This document shows, piece by piece, positions 17,304 through 24,401 of a stretch of DNA of 64,000 nt (position 1 is the first letter of the stretch; the number at the start of each line of letters is the position of its first letter). The position numbers and the translations under genes are program-made. This DNA comes from Hymenobacter perfusus. Its GTDB lineage: Bacteria > Bacteroidota > Bacteroidia > Cytophagales > Hymenobacteraceae. The notes beneath the pieces were generated by a model that had not been told where the DNA came from, searched no databases, and was given only the letters and a program-made list of their open reading frames with translations. The stretch spans positions 186,001 to 250,000 of the forward strand of contig NZ_RWIU01000001.1 in the NCBI RefSeq assembly GCF_003944765.1, read 5' to 3'.

Positions 17304-17436
17304 ACCGGCTCTACGCAAAAGCCGGTGGAATGATAATCGGCAGCAGTCAGCTATATAGCAACCTTCCGATACGAAAGAGTGGGCGGCTTCCGTTAGTTGG
17401 CGGCGGACCCGGGTTGGGGCCGCCTTCCCTCCTCTT

Positions 17437-18192
17437 ATGCGCTTGCTTCTCCTGCTCGCCGCCGCGCTGCTGGCGGCTTTGTACGCCCGGTCCTCTGCCC
17501 GCACTCCCGAGCCTAATCCGTCCTTTCGGGCCAATCAGCTGCTGTTTCCGAAAGTACGGGTGGCGTACGCGGCCCACGAAACCACGGTGCAGAACCTGCT
17601 CCACCGCAACGGCCTGGCGCCGGAAAAGCTGGAGTTATTTCTGCGGGTGTTTAAAGTAGGGCGGCGGCTGGAAGCCTGGGGCCGCAACCAGGGCACCGGA
17701 CACTTTGTGCTGCTGCGCACGTTTCGGCTGGCCGGCACCTCGGGCACGCTGGGGCCCAAACGACAGGCCGGCGACGGCCAGATTCCGGAGGGTTTTTATA
17801 CCATCAACCGTTTCAACCCCGACAGTAAGTTTTACCTCTCGCTGGGCCTCGATTATCCCAACGCGGCCGATGCGTTTCGCGCCGGTCCTCTCGACCCTGG
17901 CAACGACATTTTTATCCACGGCTCCCACGAAACCATCGGCTGCCTGCCCATTACCGATGAGGGCATTCGTGAGCTGTACGTACTGGCCGTGGAAGCCCGC
18001 GCGGCCGGCCAGGCCAGTATTTCGGTGCATATTTTTCCGTTTGAGCTAACGGCCGACAACCTGGCGCGACGGATGGCCAGCCCACACCTGGTGTTCTGGC
18101 AGCAGCTGGCCCCCGGCTACCAGGTGTTTGAGGATACCCACGACCTGCCGGCAGTGACGGTGACTGACGCCGGCCGTTACGCGGTACGGTAG
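17437..18192 (+). CDS. L,D-transpeptidase family protein (YafK-like)
   Basis: 251 residues. A signal peptide or anchor (MRLLLLLAAALLAALYA) is followed by the YkuD-type domain: GDGQIPEGFYTINRFNPDSKFYLSLGLDYPN, then the active-site block IFIHGSHETIGCLPITDEG, where His and Cys are catalytic. This variant is closer to YafK/DpaA than to classical Ldt enzymes, so it may cross-link peptidoglycan or detach proteins from it in the periplasm. The start sits 133 bp from the divergent hydrolase. Confidence 0.87.
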   Translation: MRLLLLLAAALLAALYARSSARTPEPNPSFRANQLLFPKVRVAYAAHETTVQNLLHRNGLAPEKLELFLRVFKVGRRLEAWGRNQGTGHFVLLRTFRLAGTSGTLGPKRQAGDGQIPEGFYTINRFNPDSKFYLSLGLDYPNAADAFRAGPLDPGNDIFIHGSHETIGCLPITDEGIRELYVLAVEARAAGQASISVHIFPFELTADNLARRMASPHLVFWQQLAPGYQVFEDTHDLPAVTVTDAGRYAVR

Positions 18193-18222
18193 CCCAACGT
18201 AAGCCGGACCGCGCCGCCGACG

Positions 18223-18230
18223 TACTTTTG
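18223..18230 (+). promoter_or_regulatory. TACTTTTG -7 box five bases before the Nudix ATG
   Basis: Matches TAnnTTTG exactly and is followed by CGCCC then ATG (18236). The geometry repeats that at 1112 and implies a leaderless transcript. No clear -33 TTG is seen. Confidence 0.45.
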
Positions 18231-18235
18231 CGCCC

Positions 18236-18793
18236 ATGTCTTCCGCTACCTTTTCTGATTTTCCGATTCCTCAAAACCTGCGCGCCTCGGCCGTACTTGT
18301 CCCCGTATTCCGGGACGCGGCCGGTGAACTGCAGGTAGTGATGGTACGCCGGACCGCGTTTGGTGTGCACGGCGGGCAGCTGGCCTTCCCCGGCGGCAAG
18401 CCCGAACCCCAGGACACCGATTTGCAGGCCACTGCGCTGCGGGAAGCCCACGAGGAAGTATTTCTGCCGCCTACGGAGGTAGTAGTACTAGCCGAGCTGC
18501 CCACCGTGCCGGTCCTCACCGGCTTCCGCATCAGTCCGTTTCTGGGCCGCATCCGGCGGCCGGCCGCGTGGCAGTGGCAAAAGAAGGAGGTAGAGGAGGT
18601 GCTGGAAATTCCGCTCCGCTTTCTGGCCGATGCCGCCAACCACACCGAGGAAAGCTGGGAGTTGCCCGGCTGGCCCGGTCCGCGCCGCATTCCGTTTTAC
18701 CGGTTGGCGGGCGGCCACCCGCTGTGGGGAGCCAGCTACCACATCATCCGACCGTTGATTCCGCGGCTGCTGGCCGGGGAGTGGGAATTCTAG
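18236..18793 (+). CDS. Nudix hydrolase, CoA diphosphatase type
   Basis: 185 residues. The Nudix box (GGKPEPQDTDLQATALREAHEEV) is preceded by MVRRTAFGVHGGQLAFPGG, the extended pattern that marks CoA pyrophosphatases (NudL/YeaB group). It probably cleaves coenzyme A or acyl-CoA to phosphopantetheine and 3',5'-ADP. Cytoplasmic. It lies 43 bp after the L,D-transpeptidase gene but has its own promoter-like box. Confidence 0.9.
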   Translation: MSSATFSDFPIPQNLRASAVLVPVFRDAAGELQVVMVRRTAFGVHGGQLAFPGGKPEPQDTDLQATALREAHEEVFLPPTEVVVLAELPTVPVLTGFRISPFLGRIRRPAAWQWQKKEVEEVLEIPLRFLADAANHTEESWELPGWPGPRRIPFYRLAGGHPLWGASYHIIRPLIPRLLAGEWEF

Positions 18794-18896
18794 AGGATCA
18801 GTGGGAAGCATTCCGGTGAGAAGTCTGCTTGTTCTCCCTTAAAAAAAACTGGCACGAAATTGCATCCTGACCGGTACCAAATCATCTGACCTGCTT

Positions 18897-19997
18897 ATGA
18901 AACGCCTTTCTTTTTTGTCTTTGCTCCTAACGCTGCTGCTGCCCGGCGCGGCCCTCGCCCAGCGCGAGCAGTCCGTCTGGCTGTTCGGTCAGCAGGCCGG
19001 GCTGCAGTTTCCCGAGGGTGGCGGCACGCCTACACCGCTGCTCACCAGCAAAATGACCACCTACGAGGGCTCGGCCGTGGCCACCAATGCTCAGGGTCAG
19101 CTGCTGTTCTACACCAACGGCGAGTTCATCTTCAACCGCCAGCACCAGGTGATGCCCAACGGCAAAAAGCTGATGGGCTCCAACTCCAGCACCCAGAGCG
19201 CCCTCATCGTGCCCGACCCGGGCTCCGGCAACGTGTTTTACGTGTTTACGGTGGGTGCCCAGGGCGGCCCCAACGGGCTGCGCTACTCCATCGTGGATAT
19301 GACCCGCGACAACGGCCTCGGCGACGTGCCCCGCTCCAACGCGCTGCTCATTTCACCCGTGGCGGAGAAACTAGCCGCCGTGCGCCACCAGAACGGCCGC
19401 GACGTCTGGATTGTGGCCCACCGCTGGAATTCCAACGCCTTTGTGAGCTTTCTGGTGACGGCCGACGGGGTGCAGAGCAAGCTTATCATGAGCAACGTGG
19501 GCAGCATGCACGCCGGCCCCGGCCGCAACGCCATTGGCGCCATGAAATTCTCGCCCGATGGCCGCAAGTTGGCCGTGGCATTGTGGCGCGAAGCCAACAA
19601 GTACGAGGTATTCGACTTTGACCGCAGCACCGGCCTGGTGAAGAACGTGAAGGCCTTCGCGCCTTACCCCGAGGCCTACGGCGTGGAGTTTTCCCCCGAC
19701 GGCTCGAAACTGTACGGCTCCAGCAACGGCGAAGGTGGCGGTCAGGCCCAGGTGTTTCAGTTCGATCTGAAAACCGGCAAAGCTAACGTCATCGGCAAAT
19801 CGGCCAACCGCAAAGTGGGCTCTTTGCAGCGCGCCCCCGATGGCAACATCTACGTGGCCCGCGAGGACAATCAGTTCCTTGGTCTCATCCAGAACCCCAA
19901 CTCCGACGCCGCCAAGTACGTGGATGACGGCCTGAAACTTGGTGGCCGCCGCAGCAAACTGGGCCTCCCCAACTTCATCACCGAGCCAGGGAAGTAG
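18897..19997 (+). CDS. Secreted beta-propeller protein (WD40-like)
   Basis: 366 residues with a signal peptide (MKRLSFLSLLLTLLLPGAALAQ). The mature part starts VWLFGQQAGLQFPEGG and has propeller blades such as MKFSPDGRKLAVALW, VEFSPDGSKLYGSSN and LQRAPDGNIYVA. This domain usually forms the N-terminal part of long gliding-associated adhesins in Bacteroidota; here it is stand-alone, with no type IX secretion tail. Likely periplasmic or surface-exposed binding protein. Function not known. Confidence 0.8.
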   Translation: MKRLSFLSLLLTLLLPGAALAQREQSVWLFGQQAGLQFPEGGGTPTPLLTSKMTTYEGSAVATNAQGQLLFYTNGEFIFNRQHQVMPNGKKLMGSNSSTQSALIVPDPGSGNVFYVFTVGAQGGPNGLRYSIVDMTRDNGLGDVPRSNALLISPVAEKLAAVRHQNGRDVWIVAHRWNSNAFVSFLVTADGVQSKLIMSNVGSMHAGPGRNAIGAMKFSPDGRKLAVALWREANKYEVFDFDRSTGLVKNVKAFAPYPEAYGVEFSPDGSKLYGSSNGEGGGQAQVFQFDLKTGKANVIGKSANRKVGSLQRAPDGNIYVAREDNQFLGLIQNPNSDAAKYVDDGLKLGGRRSKLGLPNFITEPGK

Positions 19998-20034
19998 GCG
20001 AAGTTGTAAAGGGAAAAATTGTGCAGGGGTAAGC

Positions 20035-20183
20035 CGTCATTGCGAGCCGCCGGCAAAGCAATCCTTCCCACAGCGCACACCGCTGACCTATTCAAAAGCC
20101 CCTGACGCCAGTGCGGACGTCAGGGGCTTTTTGCTGCTTGCAGGTTTGAGGCATGGTGGAGGATTGCTTCACTCGAAATGACG
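20035..20183. repeat. REP-like element with inverted ends
   Basis: The ends are inverted: CGTCATTGCGAG and AAGCAATCC at 20035-20064 versus GGATTGCTTC and ATGACG at 20161-20183. The interior holds the terminator at 20094. Its outer sequence is of the GTCATTGCGAG...GAAGCAATC kind found dispersed in many Bacteroidota. Confidence 0.6.
20094..20132 (+). terminator. Rho-independent terminator inside the repeat
   Basis: Perfect 14-bp stem (AAAAGCCCCTGACG with its complement), 10-nt loop and a T5 run. It serves the propeller gene ending at 19997 and, because of the A-run on the left, probably also the minus-strand gene ending at 20233. Confidence 0.85.
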
Positions 20184-20198
20184 GTTTATCCCTTCTCC

Positions 20199-20230
20199 AA
20201 CTCACCATTTCACTACTTCACAATTCCACC
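20199..20230. repeat. Half copy of the 8-bp-unit repeat
   Basis: Four TCAC-containing octamers (ACTCACCA, TTTCACTA, CTTCACAA, TTCCACC) lie directly after the stop codon of the minus-strand gene ending at 20233. No matching inverted arm was found nearby. Confidence 0.45.
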
Positions 20231-20232
20231 GC

Positions 20233-21630
20233 TTATTGCGTTTTGCCGCCCAGCTTAAAGCGGAGAAAACCACCCGCAACGGAGAGGTAGGGGTTTTCGG
20301 AAGTGAGCAGGCCGGCTACGTCGCGGGTGCTGAGGCCGGCTTCGTAGATGGAAGTAACCAGGGTGAAGCCCAGCGGTACGCTCACGCCATAGCCCGCGCC
20401 GCCGGTGAGGCCGCTGCTCAGGCGCAGCCATTTCACGGGCTTGTAGTCGAGGCCGGCTCCAATGAAGGGGGAGGGCAAATTACCGGCCACGCTGTTGAGC
20501 GGCAAGGTTACGTCGAGGCCGGCCTCAAAATACTCGCTGATGCGCAGGCCCGCCCCGGCCCGTAGCTTGGTGGGCAGGTCGGCACGGCGTTCTTGGCCGG
20601 TCTGATACTGAAACAGGCTGTCGGAGCCGGAAGCAAAAATTTCGGCGGCTTCCTTGATGAAGTTATAACTCCCTACGCCTTCCGATTTGAGCCGTTTCAG
20701 CTTCTGGTCGTTGGCCGTGAGCAGGTTGCCCTCCCAGGTCATACGGCCCAGGTCCGTCACGGCCAGGCCCAGGCGTACGGTCTTGCCTATTTCGGCGGCC
20801 AGCCCGACATCGAAGCCGTGGCCTTTCCCCACTGGACTCAGGCCGCTGCCCGTTTTCAGGTTGAAGCTGGGATTGTTCACCAGGTCGCCGTAATCGACGT
20901 TAAACACCGGCGACATGGAGCTGTACGCCTGCAGGTTACCGGGCTGCACTTTGATATCCACGATACCGATGCCCTGAATGTAGCGGTAGCCGGCTCCGGC
21001 CGAGAGCTGAAACAACGGCAGGTCGACTATCTGCGTCCCCCAGGCCAGGTTGAACTCGTTCATCACCGCGAACTGCATATCCGTCCCGGCCAGCGCCTCT
21101 GATACCAGCGGAATATTGCCGGCGGCGGTGCTGGTATAAATAGGGGCATCCCGGCCCAGAAACAGAATATCAGCGGCATTTTTGTTTAGCCCGACGTGGC
21201 CGGCCGTCCGCACCCGGTTGCTCACGGCAATACCGCCCACTACCGGCAGCTGCACAGCCAGCGCAAACGTGGTAGCATCGGCGTTGAAGTTGGCCGCGTT
21301 ATCGGAGTTGAAAGCCGTAGCCAGCGCCTGCTTTTCAGCCAGCGTGAGATTCTGGTTGGTATCGTAGATGAACCGGCGCAGCTGCTGCCGCGTGAGCGAC
21401 TGGGAGCTGACGCCCGCTCCCACCTCGCCAATGGTGAAAGCCACCCGGGCCGTTCCCACCCGGCCCAGGTTAGCCGGATTGATGCCTATGGACTGATAGT
21501 CGGTGGCGAAGGTGGTGGCCACGCCGCCCCGGCCGGTGGCTGTAAAATTGCTCAGCTCATTCTGGGCGCGGACGGCGGTGGGCAAAGCCAGCAGCAGGGC
21601 CAGCGCGAAGGGTAGGCAAAGACGATTCAT
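20233..21630 (-). CDS. Outer-membrane beta-barrel protein (DUF5723/FadL-like)
   Basis: 465 residues from ATG 21630, which begins a signal peptide (MNRLCLPFALALLLALPTAVRAQ). The mature protein opens with TGRGGVATTFATDYQSIGINPANLG, the N-terminal pattern of FadL/DUF5723-type barrels, and continues with many alternating strands (FDVGLAAEIGKTVRLGLAVTDLG, LRAGAGLRISEYFEAGLDVTLP), ending in LSVAGGFLRFKLGGKTQ. Probably an outer-membrane channel for hydrophobic compounds or a type IX-associated barrel. Divergent from meaB. Confidence 0.8.
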   Translation of the reverse strand: MNRLCLPFALALLLALPTAVRAQNELSNFTATGRGGVATTFATDYQSIGINPANLGRVGTARVAFTIGEVGAGVSSQSLTRQQLRRFIYDTNQNLTLAEKQALATAFNSDNAANFNADATTFALAVQLPVVGGIAVSNRVRTAGHVGLNKNAADILFLGRDAPIYTSTAAGNIPLVSEALAGTDMQFAVMNEFNLAWGTQIVDLPLFQLSAGAGYRYIQGIGIVDIKVQPGNLQAYSSMSPVFNVDYGDLVNNPSFNLKTGSGLSPVGKGHGFDVGLAAEIGKTVRLGLAVTDLGRMTWEGNLLTANDQKLKRLKSEGVGSYNFIKEAAEIFASGSDSLFQYQTGQERRADLPTKLRAGAGLRISEYFEAGLDVTLPLNSVAGNLPSPFIGAGLDYKPVKWLRLSSGLTGGAGYGVSVPLGFTLVTSIYEAGLSTRDVAGLLTSENPYLSVAGGFLRFKLGGKTQ

Positions 21631-21761
21631 GGGCAGAAATTGGGGCGGAGGCCGTAGCTTGCGGTGGTGGCCGGCCTTGGTAGCAGGGCCGTTTGCTGAA
21701 GATATCGGTTTTCCCGGCGCACGGCGCAAGCTAAAGCTTGCGCCCCATTTTCCTACGCCTC

Positions 21762-22739
21762 GTGCCCAAACGCTTTTCCGCTTCCGAATACATCGACGGC
21801 ATTCTGGCCGGCAACCGCGTGCTACTCAGCCGGGCCATCACGCTGGTGGAAAGCACTCTACCCTCCGACCAGGCCCTGGCCCAGCAGGTGCTCGATGCGG
21901 TGCTGCCCCACGCCGGCCGGTCGGTGCGGGTGGGCATTACAGGCGTGCCGGGCGTGGGCAAAAGCACGTTTATTGAGGCCCTGGGGCTACATCTGGTGCG
22001 CGAGCAGGGCAAGCGCCTAGCGGTACTGGCCGTGGACCCCAGCAGCCAGCGCGGCGGCGGCAGCATCCTCGGCGATAAAACCCGCATGAATGAGCTGGTC
22101 GCACATCCGCAGGCCTACATCCGGCCCTCGCCGGCGGGCCGCAGCCTGGGCGGCGTCACCAAAAGTACCCGCGAGGCGCTGGTGCTCTGTGAAGCCGCCG
22201 GCCACGACGTCATCTTCGTGGAAACCGTGGGCGTGGGCCAGAGCGAAACCGCCGTGCATGGCATGGTGGATTTCTTCCTGCTGCTGATGCTGGCCGGGGC
22301 CGGCGACGAGCTGCAGGGCATCAAAAAGGGCATCATGGAAATGGCCGACGCCGTGACCATCACCAAGGCCGACGGCGGCAACGAGCTGGCCGCCCGCCGC
22401 GCCCGCGCCGAGTACCAGAACGCGCTGCACCTCTACCCGCTCGCGCCCAGCCAGTGGAATCCCGTCGTCACGACCAGCTCGGCCGTGACTGGCGCGGGCG
22501 TACCGGACGTGTGGGAAGTGGTGCAGCGCTACGTGCAGCAGACCCAGGAAAGCGGCTATTTCCAGCGCCGCCGCCAGGAACAGAATCTGCATTGGCTCCA
22601 CGAAACCATCCGCGAAACACTGGAAACCCGCTTCTACCAGCGCCCCGACGTGGCCCAGCGCCTCGCCCAGGTGCAGCAGCAGGTGATGGCCGGCCGAAAA
22701 TCCGCTTTCGGTGCCGCCGAGGAGCTGCTAGGCCTGTAG
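21762..22739 (+). CDS. meaB: Methylmalonyl-CoA mutase-associated GTPase
   Basis: 325 residues from GTG 21762; a TTG at 21738 would add eight residues. The N-terminal helix (SEYIDGILAGNRVLLSRAITLVES) is typical of MeaB/ArgK. The P-loop GVPGVGKST is at residues 61-69, followed by DPSSQRGGGSILGDKTRM, ETVGVGQSE and ITKADGGNE. It loads and protects the adenosylcobalamin cofactor of methylmalonyl-CoA mutase, using GTP. Its client subunits are 15 kb upstream, so it is not in the mutAB transcript. Its start lies 131 bp from the divergent outer-membrane gene. Confidence 0.93.
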   Translation: MPKRFSASEYIDGILAGNRVLLSRAITLVESTLPSDQALAQQVLDAVLPHAGRSVRVGITGVPGVGKSTFIEALGLHLVREQGKRLAVLAVDPSSQRGGGSILGDKTRMNELVAHPQAYIRPSPAGRSLGGVTKSTREALVLCEAAGHDVIFVETVGVGQSETAVHGMVDFFLLLMLAGAGDELQGIKKGIMEMADAVTITKADGGNELAARRARAEYQNALHLYPLAPSQWNPVVTTSSAVTGAGVPDVWEVVQRYVQQTQESGYFQRRRQEQNLHWLHETIRETLETRFYQRPDVAQRLAQVQQQVMAGRKSAFGAAEELLGL

Positions 22740-22759
22740 CGCAAACCGCGCCGGACGTA

Positions 22760-24220
22760 CTATTGCGGGTGCTGGGTGAGCCAGTGCAGATAGGTGGTTT
22801 TCAGCCATTGCATTTCCGCCTTTCTGTACTCCGGCGTCACGACTGAAAAATGGTCGCCGGGATAATAGGCAAACGGCATATCGGCACCCAGCTCTTTCAT
22901 TTCCTGCTCCATCAGCATCACCGCCAGGTTCAGGAAGTAGGTATCCTCGTTGCCGGTGGCGAGGCGCAGCTTGCCGTTCAAGTCGGGTTTGAGGCGGCGC
23001 CAGTTCTGGCGCACGTACTGCGTCAGGTCGTAGCGTTGCCAGTGCCGAAATACTTTCCGGTCGAGCACTTTGGTAGTGGAGTTGAACAGCGGTTTGGGCA
23101 GGCCGTTGCGGCCCCGCGGGCTGAATACCGCATCAAACGACACTTCCTGCTCGCCCCGGTAGATGATGTCTTCCAGCCGGCGCACGATGTTAGGCCGGTC
23201 GTAGGCCTCGGCCATGGGCAGCACCTCGCCGTAGGTCATGGAATCCACCATTTCCACCCTTTTGGCATCGGTGTAGAGGTTGGTTCGCACGAAGTTGCGA
23301 AAATCCACCGGGTCGGGGGAGCTGGCGTTGGCGCCGGCAAACAGCTTCGGGTAGTGCGTCATCAGATACACCACCGTGTAGCCGCCGCTGCTGTGCCCGC
23401 GCAGCACGCGCCCGCCGTTGGTGCGGTACTGCTGGTCAAGCAGCGGCAGAAACTCGGTGGCAAAGGCGTCGCCGACGGGGCCGTTGTTGGCGCTGTTGGC
23501 GTACACGGTGTGCCCCAACGGGCTGGCCCCATCCAGATACACCCGGATGCAGGCAATGGTATCAATGGGCGTGGCGGGCAGCGTGTCGGTGCTTTCGGAG
23601 CGGGAGTAGTGGTGGTAGTCGCCGCCGAAGCCGCCCACCGTGAACAGCACCGGATAGCGCCGCTGCGGGTGTTGGTAGTAGTCGGCCGGCAGAATCACGG
23701 CCGCATCCAGCGAGGCCGGCTTGCGGTGGAAACGGCTCAGCAGTGCCGACGGCGCCTTGATTTCCTTACAGAATTTGGTGGCAACGAACACCGGCGCGGG
23801 CACCACTTGGCTGCATGCCAGCGTGAATATTTCGTCGGTAGCCTGGAGCGAAACCTCGCGTGCCACGCTGTAGGGGTTGCCAGGGCTTTGCCCAATTACT
23901 CGCCCGCCAAGGTTCAAATCCCACACGGCCTGCACGTAGTAGTCGCCGCGCGGCAGGCGCGAGAGCAGCGTCGGATACGACAGCGCCGAATCCGAGAAGA
24001 CGATGGTTTGGCCGGGCTGCACGTTGCGCACCGCCAGCCGGTAGCAGGGCCAGCCGGGCTGGTTTTTAGGCTGCGCGTTCTTCTGCGACAGATACAGTAG
24101 CACGTTGCCGGTGAACGGCCCCGCGTAGGCAGCGGCCGGGTAGGAGACCCGGAACTGCTGGGCCTGCGCCAAGAGCAGCGGCCACAGCCACAGCAGCAGC
24201 AGAGTGGCGTATTTCTTCAT
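22760..24220 (-). CDS. Secreted esterase, enterochelin-esterase-like
   Basis: 486 residues with a signal peptide (LLLLWLWPLLLAQAQ). An N-terminal beta domain (residues 25-150) precedes an esterase D-type alpha/beta hydrolase: AVILPADYYQHPQRRYPVLFTVGG, the nucleophile elbow RGHSSGGY (about residue 273) and a terminal GDHFSVV where His is likely catalytic. This matches periplasmic ferri-siderophore or acyl-ester hydrolases of the Fes/esterase D group. No siderophore genes are nearby, so the substrate is open. It converges on meaB with a 20-bp gap. Confidence 0.85.
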   Translation of the reverse strand: MKKYATLLLLWLWPLLLAQAQQFRVSYPAAAYAGPFTGNVLLYLSQKNAQPKNQPGWPCYRLAVRNVQPGQTIVFSDSALSYPTLLSRLPRGDYYVQAVWDLNLGGRVIGQSPGNPYSVAREVSLQATDEIFTLACSQVVPAPVFVATKFCKEIKAPSALLSRFHRKPASLDAAVILPADYYQHPQRRYPVLFTVGGFGGDYHHYSRSESTDTLPATPIDTIACIRVYLDGASPLGHTVYANSANNGPVGDAFATEFLPLLDQQYRTNGGRVLRGHSSGGYTVVYLMTHYPKLFAGANASSPDPVDFRNFVRTNLYTDAKRVEMVDSMTYGEVLPMAEAYDRPNIVRRLEDIIYRGEQEVSFDAVFSPRGRNGLPKPLFNSTTKVLDRKVFRHWQRYDLTQYVRQNWRRLKPDLNGKLRLATGNEDTYFLNLAVMLMEQEMKELGADMPFAYYPGDHFSVVTPEYRKAEMQWLKTTYLHWLTQHPQ

Positions 24221-24259
24221 TGTGCTATGGCTTGATTAGCCCCGAACAAGTACCGCCCA

Positions 24260-24298
24260 CTGCTGCCCAGGCCCGGCCACACCGCGCCCGGGCAGCAG
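24260..24298 (-). terminator. Possible terminator hairpin after the DUF5916 gene
   Basis: A 9-bp stem (CTGCTGCCC with GGGCAGCAG) with a long GC-rich loop lies in the 181-bp spacer downstream of the gene ending at 24402. There is no T-run; call is weak. Nothing else stands out in the spacer 24221-24401. Confidence 0.35.
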
Positions 24299-24401
24299 CT
24301 ACGGCCGTTGCCAAAGGTGTTCTCCGAAAGAATAAAGGAATGACAACCAGCGGCCAGTTCGCCCGCCAGAGTTATTGCTCCGGCCGGTTAGCTGCCGACA
24401 A